Positions 1 to 5,299 are shown, counted from the stretch's first letter. The stretch: 7,216 nucleotides of DNA from DRVV01 sp038868255 (GCA_038868255.1 JAWCTJ010000066.1:1-7216); one strand, 5' to 3'. Numbers and translations: made by a program. Notes: generated from the letters alone by a model not told the origin.

Positions 1-669
1 AATTTGAAGTTGACGCATATTCCCTCTGCTACGGCGCCAACAGCCTTCATTCAGCATGCATCTACCCTAAACAGCCTAAGCGTTCAAGCCCTATGGTTTA
101 AAGGCTTATGGACGGATCCCTCGAACATCATTAGCCTATTGTATAAGGGCATGCGCATAGACAAGCTTACGGTGGAAACAGGCCTCGAGGAGCTTGTTAG
201 GGCTTCTGTGGAGCTTACAGGGCAAGATGTAACCGTTGGCAACAGCAAGCTTGCAGGCGCCACCTATGCGGATTATGCTGAAGCCCTATGCTTTGCGGAC
301 ACTTATGTCCAGCGTGGCGCAGGCGACGGCTCAAACCTAACAGAGATAACAAGGGTTACGGATTGGAAGTTTAGCATAGCAAATAACCTTAAGCCCGTGC
401 ATGTTTTGAGAAGCACAAACATGTATTTGCTGAAGTATCTTCAGCCTAGACATAGGGAATTATCAGGAGAGGTAAGCTTCACTTTCGAGGAACCTACAGA
501 AATCAATGATGTTGTTAATGACAGCGAGTTCAGTTTGAAGTTTAACATGGGTAGCGGAAGCGCCTTGTTCAAGTATTGTAAGTGGGAGGAGGTTTCAGCG
601 CCAACTAAGATTGAGGACCTTGTCACATTAAAGGCTAAGTTTGTAGCGCGGGATGTGGTGATAGCCTAA
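1..669 (+). CDS. Major tail tube protein, 5' partial
   Basis: This is probably the structural protein whose rings stack into the hollow tube of a virus tail. The reading frame is open to the left window edge. A TTG at 4-6 could be read as a start, but no ribosome binding site can be seen and the encoded 221 residues look like the last two thirds of a tail tube protein, so the true start is probably upstream. Numbering from that TTG, residues about 45-75 (LLYKGMRIDKLTVETG, then VRASVELTGQDV) resemble the strand pair of the tube fold. Residues 122-205 have the usual run of an NNL segment, a receding set of strands and a final 'LVTLKAKFVARDVVIA' strand. No transmembrane segment is visible. The TAA stop overlaps the ATG of the next gene, indicating translational coupling within the tail operon. 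The assignment rests on family resemblance read by eye plus the downstream tail genes. Confidence 0.82.
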   Translation, partial: NLKLTHIPSATAPTAFIQHASTLNSLSVQALWFKGLWTDPSNIISLLYKGMRIDKLTVETGLEELVRASVELTGQDVTVGNSKLAGATYADYAEALCFADTYVQRGAGDGSNLTEITRVTDWKFSIANNLKPVHVLRSTNMYLLKYLQPRHRELSGEVSFTFEEPTEINDVVNDSEFSLKFNMGSGSALFKYCKWEEVSAPTKIEDLVTLKAKFVARDVVIA

Positions 670-1133
670 TGAGGACTGAAGTTATCGAATTAGGCGATGA
701 ATATGGTTCAGAGTTCAGGGGACGCTATGTTTTCCAGGAGATTACATGGGCTAAAAGAAGCCGCATAATCCAAAAGCACACTAAGTATCATCCTTTGACG
801 GGGCATATAGCTGCCCAGGATTTTGTGGCGATTCAGGCGGAAACCATCTGGGCTTCTTTGAAGGAGCAGCCTGAACACAAGCCTATAACTCTTGAAAGGC
901 TGCTGGGCGAAGATTCGGAGAAGGGCATACCCATAGGCTTGGGCGAATTGTTCAGTCAAGTGGTTAATAGGCTTAACAGCGTAGGCAGGGATGAAGCCAA
1001 TTTTTTAAGCGGAGCCTCATGCAGGGGCTGCCCTGCGAAGCCATCACAGAGTTCCGCCTCTGCAAAGAGTTCGGATGAACCATCAACGAGCTTAGAAGGC
1101 AGCCTGCCAAAACCATTCAGCAGTTCATCCTAA
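669..1133 (+). CDS. Tail assembly chaperone, zero-frame G-type product
   Basis: This 154-residue frame lies directly after the tail tube gene, where tailed phages encode the chaperone pair G and GT that coats the tape measure during tail assembly. The ATG at 669 overlaps the previous stop (TAATG), and GGTGAT at 657-662 is a well-placed ribosome binding site. Residues 1-110 are protein-like: strands near the N-terminus, then a helical region (LERLLGEDSEKG, GLGELFSQVVNRLNSVGRDEAN). After residue 113 the composition changes abruptly to a Ser, Ala and Pro-rich stretch ending in SSSS, as expected for non-selected out-of-frame sequence. The change falls exactly on a T TTT TTA heptamer, so the biologically important C-terminal part probably lies in the -1 frame. 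The zero-frame product would be the more abundant G form. No sequence family could be confirmed; the call comes from position, frameshift architecture and length. Confidence 0.72.
   Translation: MRTEVIELGDEYGSEFRGRYVFQEITWAKRSRIIQKHTKYHPLTGHIAAQDFVAIQAETIWASLKEQPEHKPITLERLLGEDSEKGIPIGLGELFSQVVNRLNSVGRDEANFLSGASCRGCPAKPSQSSASAKSSDEPSTSLEGSLPKPFSSSS
1001..1036 (+). promoter_or_regulatory. Programmed -1 ribosomal frameshift signal (slippery heptamer plus hairpin)
   Basis: Bases 1001-1007 are T TTT TTA, phased exactly as X XXY YYZ to the zero frame (codons TTT at 1002 and TTA at 1005), the canonical -1 slippery heptamer also used in HIV-1 gag-pol. Thirteen bases further, 1021-1026 (GCAGGG) pairs perfectly with 1031-1036 (CCCTGC) around a GCTG loop, giving a GC-rich hairpin that could stall the ribosome. 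The spacer is longer than the usual 5-9 bases, so the hairpin's role is less certain than that of the heptamer. The location between the G and T parts of the tail chaperone matches the known place for frameshifting in tailed phages. Confidence 0.78.
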
Positions 1134-1210
1134 TCCTAAACGAGCTGGACAGGATGGCTGAAGAGGAAAAAGCACGGTTGGAGCGTGAGGGAAGATGGCG
1201 CTTACGGTGA
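1007..1210 (+). CDS. -1 frame T domain of tail assembly chaperone GT, with in-frame TGA
   Basis: This is the extension read after a -1 shift on the heptamer at 1001-1007. The fusion keeps residues 1-113 of the upstream frame, then adds KRSLMQGLPCEAITEFRLCK, EFG, a TGA at 1076-1078, and 43 more codons (TINELRRQPAKTIQQF, then ILILNELDRMAEEEKARLER) to a TGA at 1208-1210. The text on both sides of the internal TGA reads as one helical domain, much like the T part of phage chaperones, in which a Trp-Thr pair followed by charged helices is common. The internal TGA sits where that Trp would be. If it terminates, GT is 136 residues; if read through, 180. No start codon is positioned to restart just after the TGA (the first ATG in this frame is at 1154). 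The end overlaps the gp10-like gene by 16 bases. The frame assignment is inferred from composition and the slippery site. Confidence 0.6.
1076..1078 (+). other. In-frame TGA inside the chaperone T domain
   Basis: In the -1 frame used after the slippery site, this TGA separates LCKEFG from TINELRRQPAK. Both sides remain in one frame and look like one domain. TGG (Trp) to TGA is a single base change. The codon may be a nonsense mutation, a read-through or recoding site, or an assembly error. TGA also ends two other genes here (1962-1964 and 4991-4993), so it normally works as a stop in this genome. Confidence 0.55.
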
Positions 1211-1563
1211 CATTTGAAGCTTCAGGGGTTGAGGAGTTAGCTGAAAAACTCGATCAATTGGATAATGCCCTTTTCAGGCGGGTTCATGAGCAGCTTCTAC
1301 GCTGGGCCTTTATTCTGCGTGAGACTGCAAGGGGCTATGCGCCTGTTAGGACCGGCTATTTGAGGAGTAGCATATACGCAACCGTGCATGACTGGGTTGT
1401 TCAGGTTGGGGCTAAGGCAAGCTATGCCATTTTTGTGGAGTTTGGCACCCGCTATATGAGGGCTAAGCCCTATTTGGCGCCTGCTTTGCAGCAGTGCCTC
1501 CCAGAGTTGGAACGCATGATTCTGGAAGCCATTGAACAGGCCAAAGCGGAGGTTGAGGGGTAA
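1195..1563 (+). CDS. HK97 gp10-like tail completion protein
   Basis: This 122-residue protein closely matches the HK97 gp10 pattern of minor tail or tail-terminator-type proteins, which act at the head-tail junction or tail end during assembly. Residues 49-60 read APVRTGYLRSSI, the family's hallmark 'P-x-[RD]-T-G-x-L-[RK]-x-S-I' segment. Residues 77-85 (YAIFVEFGT) and 90-98 (AKPYLAPAL) are the other conserved blocks. An N-terminal amphipathic helix (residues 10-45) precedes them, and a charged C-terminal helix ends the chain. Length is normal for the family. The ATG at 1195 follows GAGG at 1187-1190 and overlaps the end of the -1 frame chaperone extension, so the two are probably translationally coupled. 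The placement after the chaperone rather than before the tube gene differs from many phage tail operons. Confidence 0.88.
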   Translation: MALTVTFEASGVEELAEKLDQLDNALFRRVHEQLLRWAFILRETARGYAPVRTGYLRSSIYATVHDWVVQVGAKASYAIFVEFGTRYMRAKPYLAPALQQCLPELERMILEAIEQAKAEVEG

Positions 1564-1571
1564 CGGTTAAC

Positions 1572-1964
1572 GTGGGCTTAACGGCTGAGCAGGTTGCCGC
1601 TGTCCTGGGCTTTAGCCTGGGCTACTTGTGGGGTGAAGCCTTCAGCAGAACAGACCAGGCGATAAAATATGAAAGTGAGTGGTTTAAGCGTTTGTCTCGT
1701 TTCAAGCAGCGGCTGGTTTCAAGCTTCATGGATGCTCTGCATCATTTCCAGTATGGCTTAGCCCTAATCTTGGCGGTTCAGGTGTTTGGTGAGGCTCTGC
1801 CTGTAGTGTTTCAGTTGCTTCTGGCTTATGCAGGCTGGGGCTTAGTGGTTAGTGATTGGCGGGACTTTCGCAACGTGCTCCGCCGTCTGGGTCTGCTAGA
1901 AGCTGAAGGTTACGGACTCAAAAGTTCGGGTAAACCTGTAAAGTATGAAAGGGTGATTGGTTGA
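1572..1964 (+). CDS. Small membrane-like protein of the tail module, unknown function
   Basis: I do not recognise this 130-residue protein. It begins at a GTG eight bases after the previous stop, with GGAGGTTGAGG-type purine-rich sequence upstream. Residues 1-58 are mixed and partly amphipathic, with basic residues around 38-48. Residues 60-93 are strongly hydrophobic and could form one long or two short membrane helices (YGLALILAVQVFG, then LPVVFQLLLAYAGWGLVV). The C-terminal 35 residues are basic (RDFRNVLRRLG, KPVKYERVIG). It lies between the tail completion and tape measure genes, a slot that often holds a second chaperone or a small tail accessory protein. A holin-like or membrane-docking role is possible but unsupported. 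The TGA stop overlaps the TTG start of the tape measure gene (TTGA). Confidence 0.7.
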   Translation: MGLTAEQVAAVLGFSLGYLWGEAFSRTDQAIKYESEWFKRLSRFKQRLVSSFMDALHHFQYGLALILAVQVFGEALPVVFQLLLAYAGWGLVVSDWRDFRNVLRRLGLLEAEGYGLKSSGKPVKYERVIG

Positions 1965-2794
1965 GTTTTCAGGAGCTTGCCATAACTATTCGGGCTGTTA
2001 ATTTGGCGAGTGCAGAGTTTGCCCGTGTAAGCGCCGATGCTGCAAGGATGGCTTCGGAGATTTCTGGACAAAGTGTTGAGATTAGGGCCGTTAACCTGGC
2101 CAGTCCAGAATTTATCCGAGCCGGGGAAGATTCCAGAGAAGCGGCTGAGGGCTTCAGGGAAGTTTCCGCTGAGGCTAATGTTATGGGTGAAAGTGTTAGG
2201 GCCTCTGCGCCTGCTTTTACGGAGGCTGCAAGCCATGCTGAGGCTGCCACAATAAGCTTTAGGACTGCGGCTTCAGCCTTCAGCAGCATAGCCCGTTTGG
2301 GAACGGGCATGGTTGCTTTGGCCGGTGAATTGGGCCTGGTTGATAAGGAAGCTGCTAAATGGGCTCGGACCATGTTCTACGCCTTCACGATTGTTGGCAG
2401 CCTTATCCGCATGATCAACGGGCTTACAGTGTTGACTACGGGGCATTCAGCGGCTATAGCTTTTAACACGGCTGCTCAGAACGCTAATGCTGGAAGCAGT
2501 TTGGCTGTGGCGGCGTATAAGGTTAAGGCTGCAGCAACATGGATGGCTACAGCTGCCCAGAACGCTTTGAACATTAGCCATGCTACTTTCTTGGCTTTGA
2601 CAGGTGTGGGGATAGGCGTGATTATTGCGGCTGCCGCTGCTATGGCTTACTTCGCCAGTCAGATGAATGCTGCCACAGCCAGCGTTAAGGAGTATAATGC
2701 GGCCTTAAGCGAGACGCCTTCGGCTGGAAGCCGCCTCATAAGGTTAGGCGCCGTACGAAATGAGGATTTGCTTAGGCGTGGGGTTGAACCCTAA
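1961..2794 (+). CDS. Tape measure protein, short
   Basis: This 277-residue protein probably sets tail length by spanning the tube lumen and may reach the host membrane during DNA entry. It is Ala-rich and almost all helical. The N-terminus carries an 11-residue motif twice, IRAVNLASAEF at 10-20 and IRAVNLASPEF at 41-51, in the style of tape measure N-terminal repeats. Residues 85-205 alternate small and hydrophobic residues (two TAAQNA segments, at 170-174 and 197-202). Residues 209-231 form a predicted membrane helix (ALTGVGIGVIIAAAAAMAYF). The TTG start at 1961 overlaps the previous TGA and follows GGTGAT at 1952-1957. It is short for the family, where 500-1500 residues is common. At the usual 0.15 nm per residue the tail would be about 40 nm, if this is the whole protein. 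The charged end (RNEDLLRRGVEP) precedes a clean TAA. Confidence 0.75.
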   Translation: MSFQELAITIRAVNLASAEFARVSADAARMASEISGQSVEIRAVNLASPEFIRAGEDSREAAEGFREVSAEANVMGESVRASAPAFTEAASHAEAATISFRTAASAFSSIARLGTGMVALAGELGLVDKEAAKWARTMFYAFTIVGSLIRMINGLTVLTTGHSAAIAFNTAAQNANAGSSLAVAAYKVKAAATWMATAAQNALNISHATFLALTGVGIGVIIAAAAAMAYFASQMNAATASVKEYNAALSETPSAGSRLIRLGAVRNEDLLRRGVEP

Positions 2795-2802
2795 AAGGAG
2801 GT
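2795..2802 (+). promoter_or_regulatory. Strong Shine-Dalgarno site for the hub gene
   Basis: AAGGAGGT directly follows the tape measure TAA and lies seven bases before the TTG at 2810-2812. It is the best ribosome binding site in the window and decides the TTG as the hub start. By contrast, no such site precedes the GTG at 3920, which argues against an independent start for the second half of the hub frame. Confidence 0.75.
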
Positions 2803-2809
2803 TAGTGTT

Positions 2810-3904
2810 TTGTCTGTTAATCCTCCGAGTATGGCTGTTGTGTTCGGCAGCTATGGCATTCCACAATCAGACATTATAGAGTGCCGGGTTCATTTGGGCT
2901 GCACCCGGGAAGTCAGCAGTTTCGAGCTGGTTCTGGATAATTACTCGGGCAAGTATAGCCCTGGCGGAGCGGTTCCTTTGGCTGTGGGCTTAGATGGAAG
3001 CATAAGCATAGGCCGAGGCGCAAGCTGTCCCCAAATCATAACATGCCGCATTGAGAACGTGAAGTATGAGGTTGGATTGGTTGAGCGTTACGTGCGGGTT
3101 AGCGGCCGCTGCTGGGGTGAACGCCTCTTCCGCAGAGTTTTTACAGGCACCTTTGAAAACATGAAAGGTGAGGATATTGTCAAATACCTGCTGGATTATT
3201 ATGTTGGCTTAAGCCATAACAGGGATGGACAGGAGCTTGTTGAGGCTACGGATACGCTTTATACTAAGTTGGAGTATGAGAATGCTCCTGTCTGGGACAT
3301 AATCAAATACATAGCGGAATCATCGGATAAAAATGGGGTTATAGGCTTCGACTTTAGGGTGGCTCCTGATGGGCGTTTTGAGTTTTTCCCACGGGGCAGC
3401 AAAACCTCAGCGGTTGGCTTAAGTGAGCGGCTTGAGGTTATGGAGTATGAAAGGGACATTAGTCGGGTGCGTAACCGCATTTTCGTGTTAGGCTCCGGCG
3501 GCAAGAAACTTCCGGACGATTCTAATGAGGATGGGCTGACTGAATCCACAAGCAGCTGGGTTCCGCATTACCCAAGCCACATTGTAACCGTGAATATAGA
3601 TCATGTGGAAAGAGACGGGGAAGTGGGCTACGGAGACAGCTACAGTATTCAGGCGGCTTCTGGAGGTGTTTCTCCTCTTAATGCTACGGGTATGTATCGT
3701 GTTCTCGGCAGCCCTATTAGGTGTGGGGGTCCAGATGGCTTTAAGAGGCTTAGGTTCTGGATTAAATGGAGCAGGCTGCAGACTGGGGCGCCAACAAGCA
3801 TTAAGGTTTACCTCTACACCACCATGACCAATTATTTTTACATGGATATTACGGGTTTATGCGGCAGCCAGGGCGAGTGGCGCAAGGTTGAACTTAGCTT
3901 GTAG
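2810..3904 (+). CDS. Baseplate hub/tail protein, N-terminal part up to in-frame TAG
   Basis: This 364-residue frame is the first half of a hub protein of the gp27/gp44 kind, which closes the distal end of the tail. Residues 8-115 hold the first hub barrel (AVVFGSYGIPQSDIIECRV, the 'DNYSGKY' turn, and the VERYVRVSGR strand). Residues 120-225 hold the second lobe (MKGEDIVKYLLDYYVG, APVWDIIKYIAE, GFDFRVAPDGRFEFFPRG, and ISRVRNRIFVLGSG). From about 248 a different, carbohydrate-binding-module-like beta-sandwich begins (YGDSYSIQA, LRFWIKWSRL, IKVYLYTT, GEWRKVELSL). It stops unfinished at TAG 3902-3904. The next frame resumes without shift, in the same sandwich and then in the remaining hub barrel. 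Read-through would give one protein of 727 residues. If the TAG terminates, this product lacks the rest of the hub and is unlikely to work alone. The domain calls are by eye. Confidence 0.78.
   Translation: MSVNPPSMAVVFGSYGIPQSDIIECRVHLGCTREVSSFELVLDNYSGKYSPGGAVPLAVGLDGSISIGRGASCPQIITCRIENVKYEVGLVERYVRVSGRCWGERLFRRVFTGTFENMKGEDIVKYLLDYYVGLSHNRDGQELVEATDTLYTKLEYENAPVWDIIKYIAESSDKNGVIGFDFRVAPDGRFEFFPRGSKTSAVGLSERLEVMEYERDISRVRNRIFVLGSGGKKLPDDSNEDGLTESTSSWVPHYPSHIVTVNIDHVERDGEVGYGDSYSIQAASGGVSPLNATGMYRVLGSPIRCGGPDGFKRLRFWIKWSRLQTGAPTSIKVYLYTTMTNYFYMDITGLCGSQGEWRKVELSL
3902..3904 (+). other. In-frame TAG splitting the hub/fibre gene
   Basis: TAG lies between VELSL and AAWGIVGNPSWSQI, in the middle of a single beta-sandwich domain, with no change of reading frame and no good ribosome binding site for a restart at GTG 3920. 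All other stops in the window are TAA or TGA. A single base change from GAG, AAG or CAG would create it. Candidate explanations are pyrrolysine insertion or suppressor read-through, a nonsense mutation in a decaying provirus, or a base error. Confidence 0.65.
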
Positions 3905-3919
3905 GCTGCTTGGGGCATA

Positions 3920-4993
3920 GTGGGCAACCCCTCCTGGAGCCAAATCATAGCCATAGGCTTCCACATAGAGTTTCCAAGCGACGCTTACCCCATTCTGAGA
4001 GTGGACCATATAGTTTTTGAGGATGCAAGGTTCAGCGCTATAGTTGAGGATACGGTTAGCAAGAACGCTTATGGTCTAAGGGAGTTGACGGAGACAGATG
4101 AGGAGCTTACAAGCGACACTGCCTGCCAAAGACGAGCTCAGGCTTTGTTGGCTTATTTGAAGGATCCATCGGAGCATTTGTCTGTGCGTTCTACGGTGCT
4201 GGATTACGGCGGGACGCCCCTATTGCCTGGAGACAGGGTTTATGTTCCTTTCGTTGAGGCTTACTTTAGAGTTTCCAGCGTTGAGTATCGTGTGGATGGG
4301 CGAAGCCAAACCCTTGAAGTAGCCCTTGAACTGGGCAGGGAGCCTCCTTTATTGGCGGATTACCTGTATGGACTGCGTTCTACAACGGTTACTGTTGAGA
4401 AGTTGGCGAGGACTAAGCTGGGAAGAGAGGCTAAGGTTGCCAGGGCGCCTACAGGGCATGATCATAGCGGCGACGTGCTCAGGCCCAACGCTGTTAACTG
4501 TAACGAGCTAACCGTGACGGGGAAGGCCTCAATAAATGAAATTGAATGTAACATGTTGTCGGTGGCGTCTCCGCTTAGTGAGCTTGAGGTTTCAGGCAAG
4601 GCTGAGCTTAACAAAATTGAGACCAATGAGGTGGCATGTGCCGGCAAAGTAACCACTAACCAGCTTGAATGCAATGAGGCTCTGACAATTGCGGGCATAT
4701 TAACGGTGAACCAGGTTAACTGTAACAGCGTTGCAGCCGCTGTAGGCATTTCTGCGCCCAGCATAGCCTGCAACGATCTAAGCGTGACTGGAAGCGTGAA
4801 CTGCGCGAATTGGCAGCCAGGCGACATAACCATGAGGAACGGGTTCCGCATAACCGAAGCCGAAAACCTGGGCCTGCCTAAGGGAATAGCCATACTAAAC
4901 CCAGAAGGCAAAATAATCGTGCTCCTGGACGGAGAGGGCAACCTTCACTTGACAGGTGAAATGTTTTGCTTGAAAATGGAGCGAGGATATTGA
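3920..4993 (+). CDS. Hub/tail protein continuation with C-terminal repeat fibre
   Basis: This segment is in the same frame as the gene before it and is open from 3905, just after the TAG. The GTG at 3920 is the first usable start but has no clear ribosome binding site. Numbering from it, residues 1-37 finish the beta-sandwich (VGNPSWSQI, LRVDHIVFED). Residues 38-140 restore the hub barrel (SKNAYGLRELTETDEELTSD, LLPGDRVYVP, YFRVSSVEYRVDG, LEVALELGRE). Residues 178-184 read TG-HDHSG, a turn often seen where phage fibres begin. Residues 192-296 contain about six 16-17-residue repeats with a C-N pair at each turn. Residues 300-357 form a cap (NPEGKIIVLLDGEGNLHLTG). The protein probably joins the tail tip to a trimeric receptor-binding fibre. 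As an independent product it would lack the start of its first domain, so I favour a single read-through or broken gene. Confidence 0.75.
   Translation: MGNPSWSQIIAIGFHIEFPSDAYPILRVDHIVFEDARFSAIVEDTVSKNAYGLRELTETDEELTSDTACQRRAQALLAYLKDPSEHLSVRSTVLDYGGTPLLPGDRVYVPFVEAYFRVSSVEYRVDGRSQTLEVALELGREPPLLADYLYGLRSTTVTVEKLARTKLGREAKVARAPTGHDHSGDVLRPNAVNCNELTVTGKASINEIECNMLSVASPLSELEVSGKAELNKIETNEVACAGKVTTNQLECNEALTIAGILTVNQVNCNSVAAAVGISAPSIACNDLSVTGSVNCANWQPGDITMRNGFRITEAENLGLPKGIAILNPEGKIIVLLDGEGNLHLTGEMFCLKMERGY
4493..4808 (+). repeat. Coding repeat: Cys-Asn ladder fibre repeats
   Basis: About six units of 16-17 residues follow the scheme [x]-C-N-x-L-x-V-x-G then small residues, then N-x-[IVL]. The Cys-Asn positions read NCNE, ECNM, ETNE, ECNE, NCNS and ACND; one unit has Thr for Cys. 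One unit is longer (about 25 residues). The regular spacing suggests a beta-helix or trimeric beta-spiral with a stacked Cys and Asn ladder. The nucleotide copies have diverged, so these are old repeats kept at the protein level. Confidence 0.65.
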
Positions 4994-5196
4994 GAGATTT
5001 TAAGTGTTTAAGACGGTCCGTGGTTGAGGTTCGTGAAGATCTGCATAGAGAGATCCGTAAGCTAGCTATTCTTAACGATCTTAGAATTTATGAGTTAACT
5101 AACGCGATGCTGGAGGATTACTTAAAAGATCAGGAGCGTGTTAAAGAGCTTATTAGGAGAATTAGGATTTTTAAGGGTCTTGGAAACATGGAGTAA
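4990..5196 (+). CDS. Ribbon-helix-helix (CopG/Arc-like) DNA-binding protein
   Basis: This 68-residue protein has the layout of a ribbon-helix-helix dimer. A short strand with alternating side chains (SVVEVRED, residues 10-17) would insert in the DNA major groove. Helix A (LHREIRKLAILND, about 18-30), a turn, and helix B (IYELTNAMLEDYLKD, about 33-47) follow. A basic tail (RVKELIRRIRIFKG) ends it. I chose the TTG at 4990 because it overlaps the previous TGA (TTGA), as in the tape measure gene, and follows GGAGCGAGG at 4978-4986. A TTG at 4966 in the same frame would add eight residues but lies within the hub coding region. Such proteins act as transcription regulators or antitoxins; no toxin gene adjoins it. 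It may control late viral genes or lysogeny, but its target is not visible. Its codons are more AT-rich than the tail genes. Confidence 0.72.
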   Translation: MRDFKCLRRSVVEVREDLHREIRKLAILNDLRIYELTNAMLEDYLKDQERVKELIRRIRIFKGLGNME

Positions 5197-5199
5197 CCA

Positions 5200-5222
5200 T
5201 TTTAGCCTTTCAGTTTTCCTTT
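5200..5222 (+). terminator. Possible T-rich archaeal terminator after the tail operon
   Basis: Just after the TAA at 5194-5196 the plus strand has T-runs TTTT, CCTTT, GTTTT and CCTTT within 23 bases, with no hairpin. Archaeal polymerase stops at such non-template T tracts, so this could end the tail-operon transcript. Confidence 0.35.
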
Positions 5223-5263
5223 CATAAGACATGTAGCCAGGATTCTTTCATGAACCAATAATG

Positions 5264-5299
5264 GTAATTAAAAATCTCAGTAATTATGTATAATAAGGA
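5264..5299 (+). promoter_or_regulatory. Possible archaeal promoter and ribosome binding site for the polyferredoxin gene
   Basis: The 108-base gap before the polyferredoxin gene is AT-rich. TTAAAAAT at 5268-5275 resembles an archaeal TATA box and would place transcription start near 5297-5300, just ahead of the ATG at 5305. AAGGA at 5295-5299 is a modest ribosome binding site. If the transcript starts at about 5297, the two signals are barely compatible, so one of them may be spurious. Two GTAATTA copies (5264 and 5280 areas) flank the TATA-like element. Confidence 0.3.

Noticed and set aside
1910..2373. Long minus-strand open frames opposite the tape measure gene
   Set aside because: They lie antisense to a well-supported gene, and their Ala, Ser and Leu-rich text mirrors the complement of Ala-rich codons.
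32..3793. Recurrent GCGCCAAC at about 34, 599 and 3788 as a possible dispersed signal
   Set aside because: Each copy encodes Ala-Pro-Thr in frame in a coding region and the flanks do not match, so codon preference explains it.
3908..3940. Possible hairpin just after the TAG (GGGG at 3912-3915 with CCCC at 3928-3931) as a recoding stimulator
   Set aside because: Only four pairs with a 12-base loop, and several alternative pairings exist in this GC-rich stretch. It is no better than expected by chance.
4462..4941. Minus-strand open frame of 159 codons opposite the fibre repeats
   Set aside because: Its composition is the shadow of the repeated Asn, Cys and Val codons. It has no ribosome binding site and no recognisable domain.
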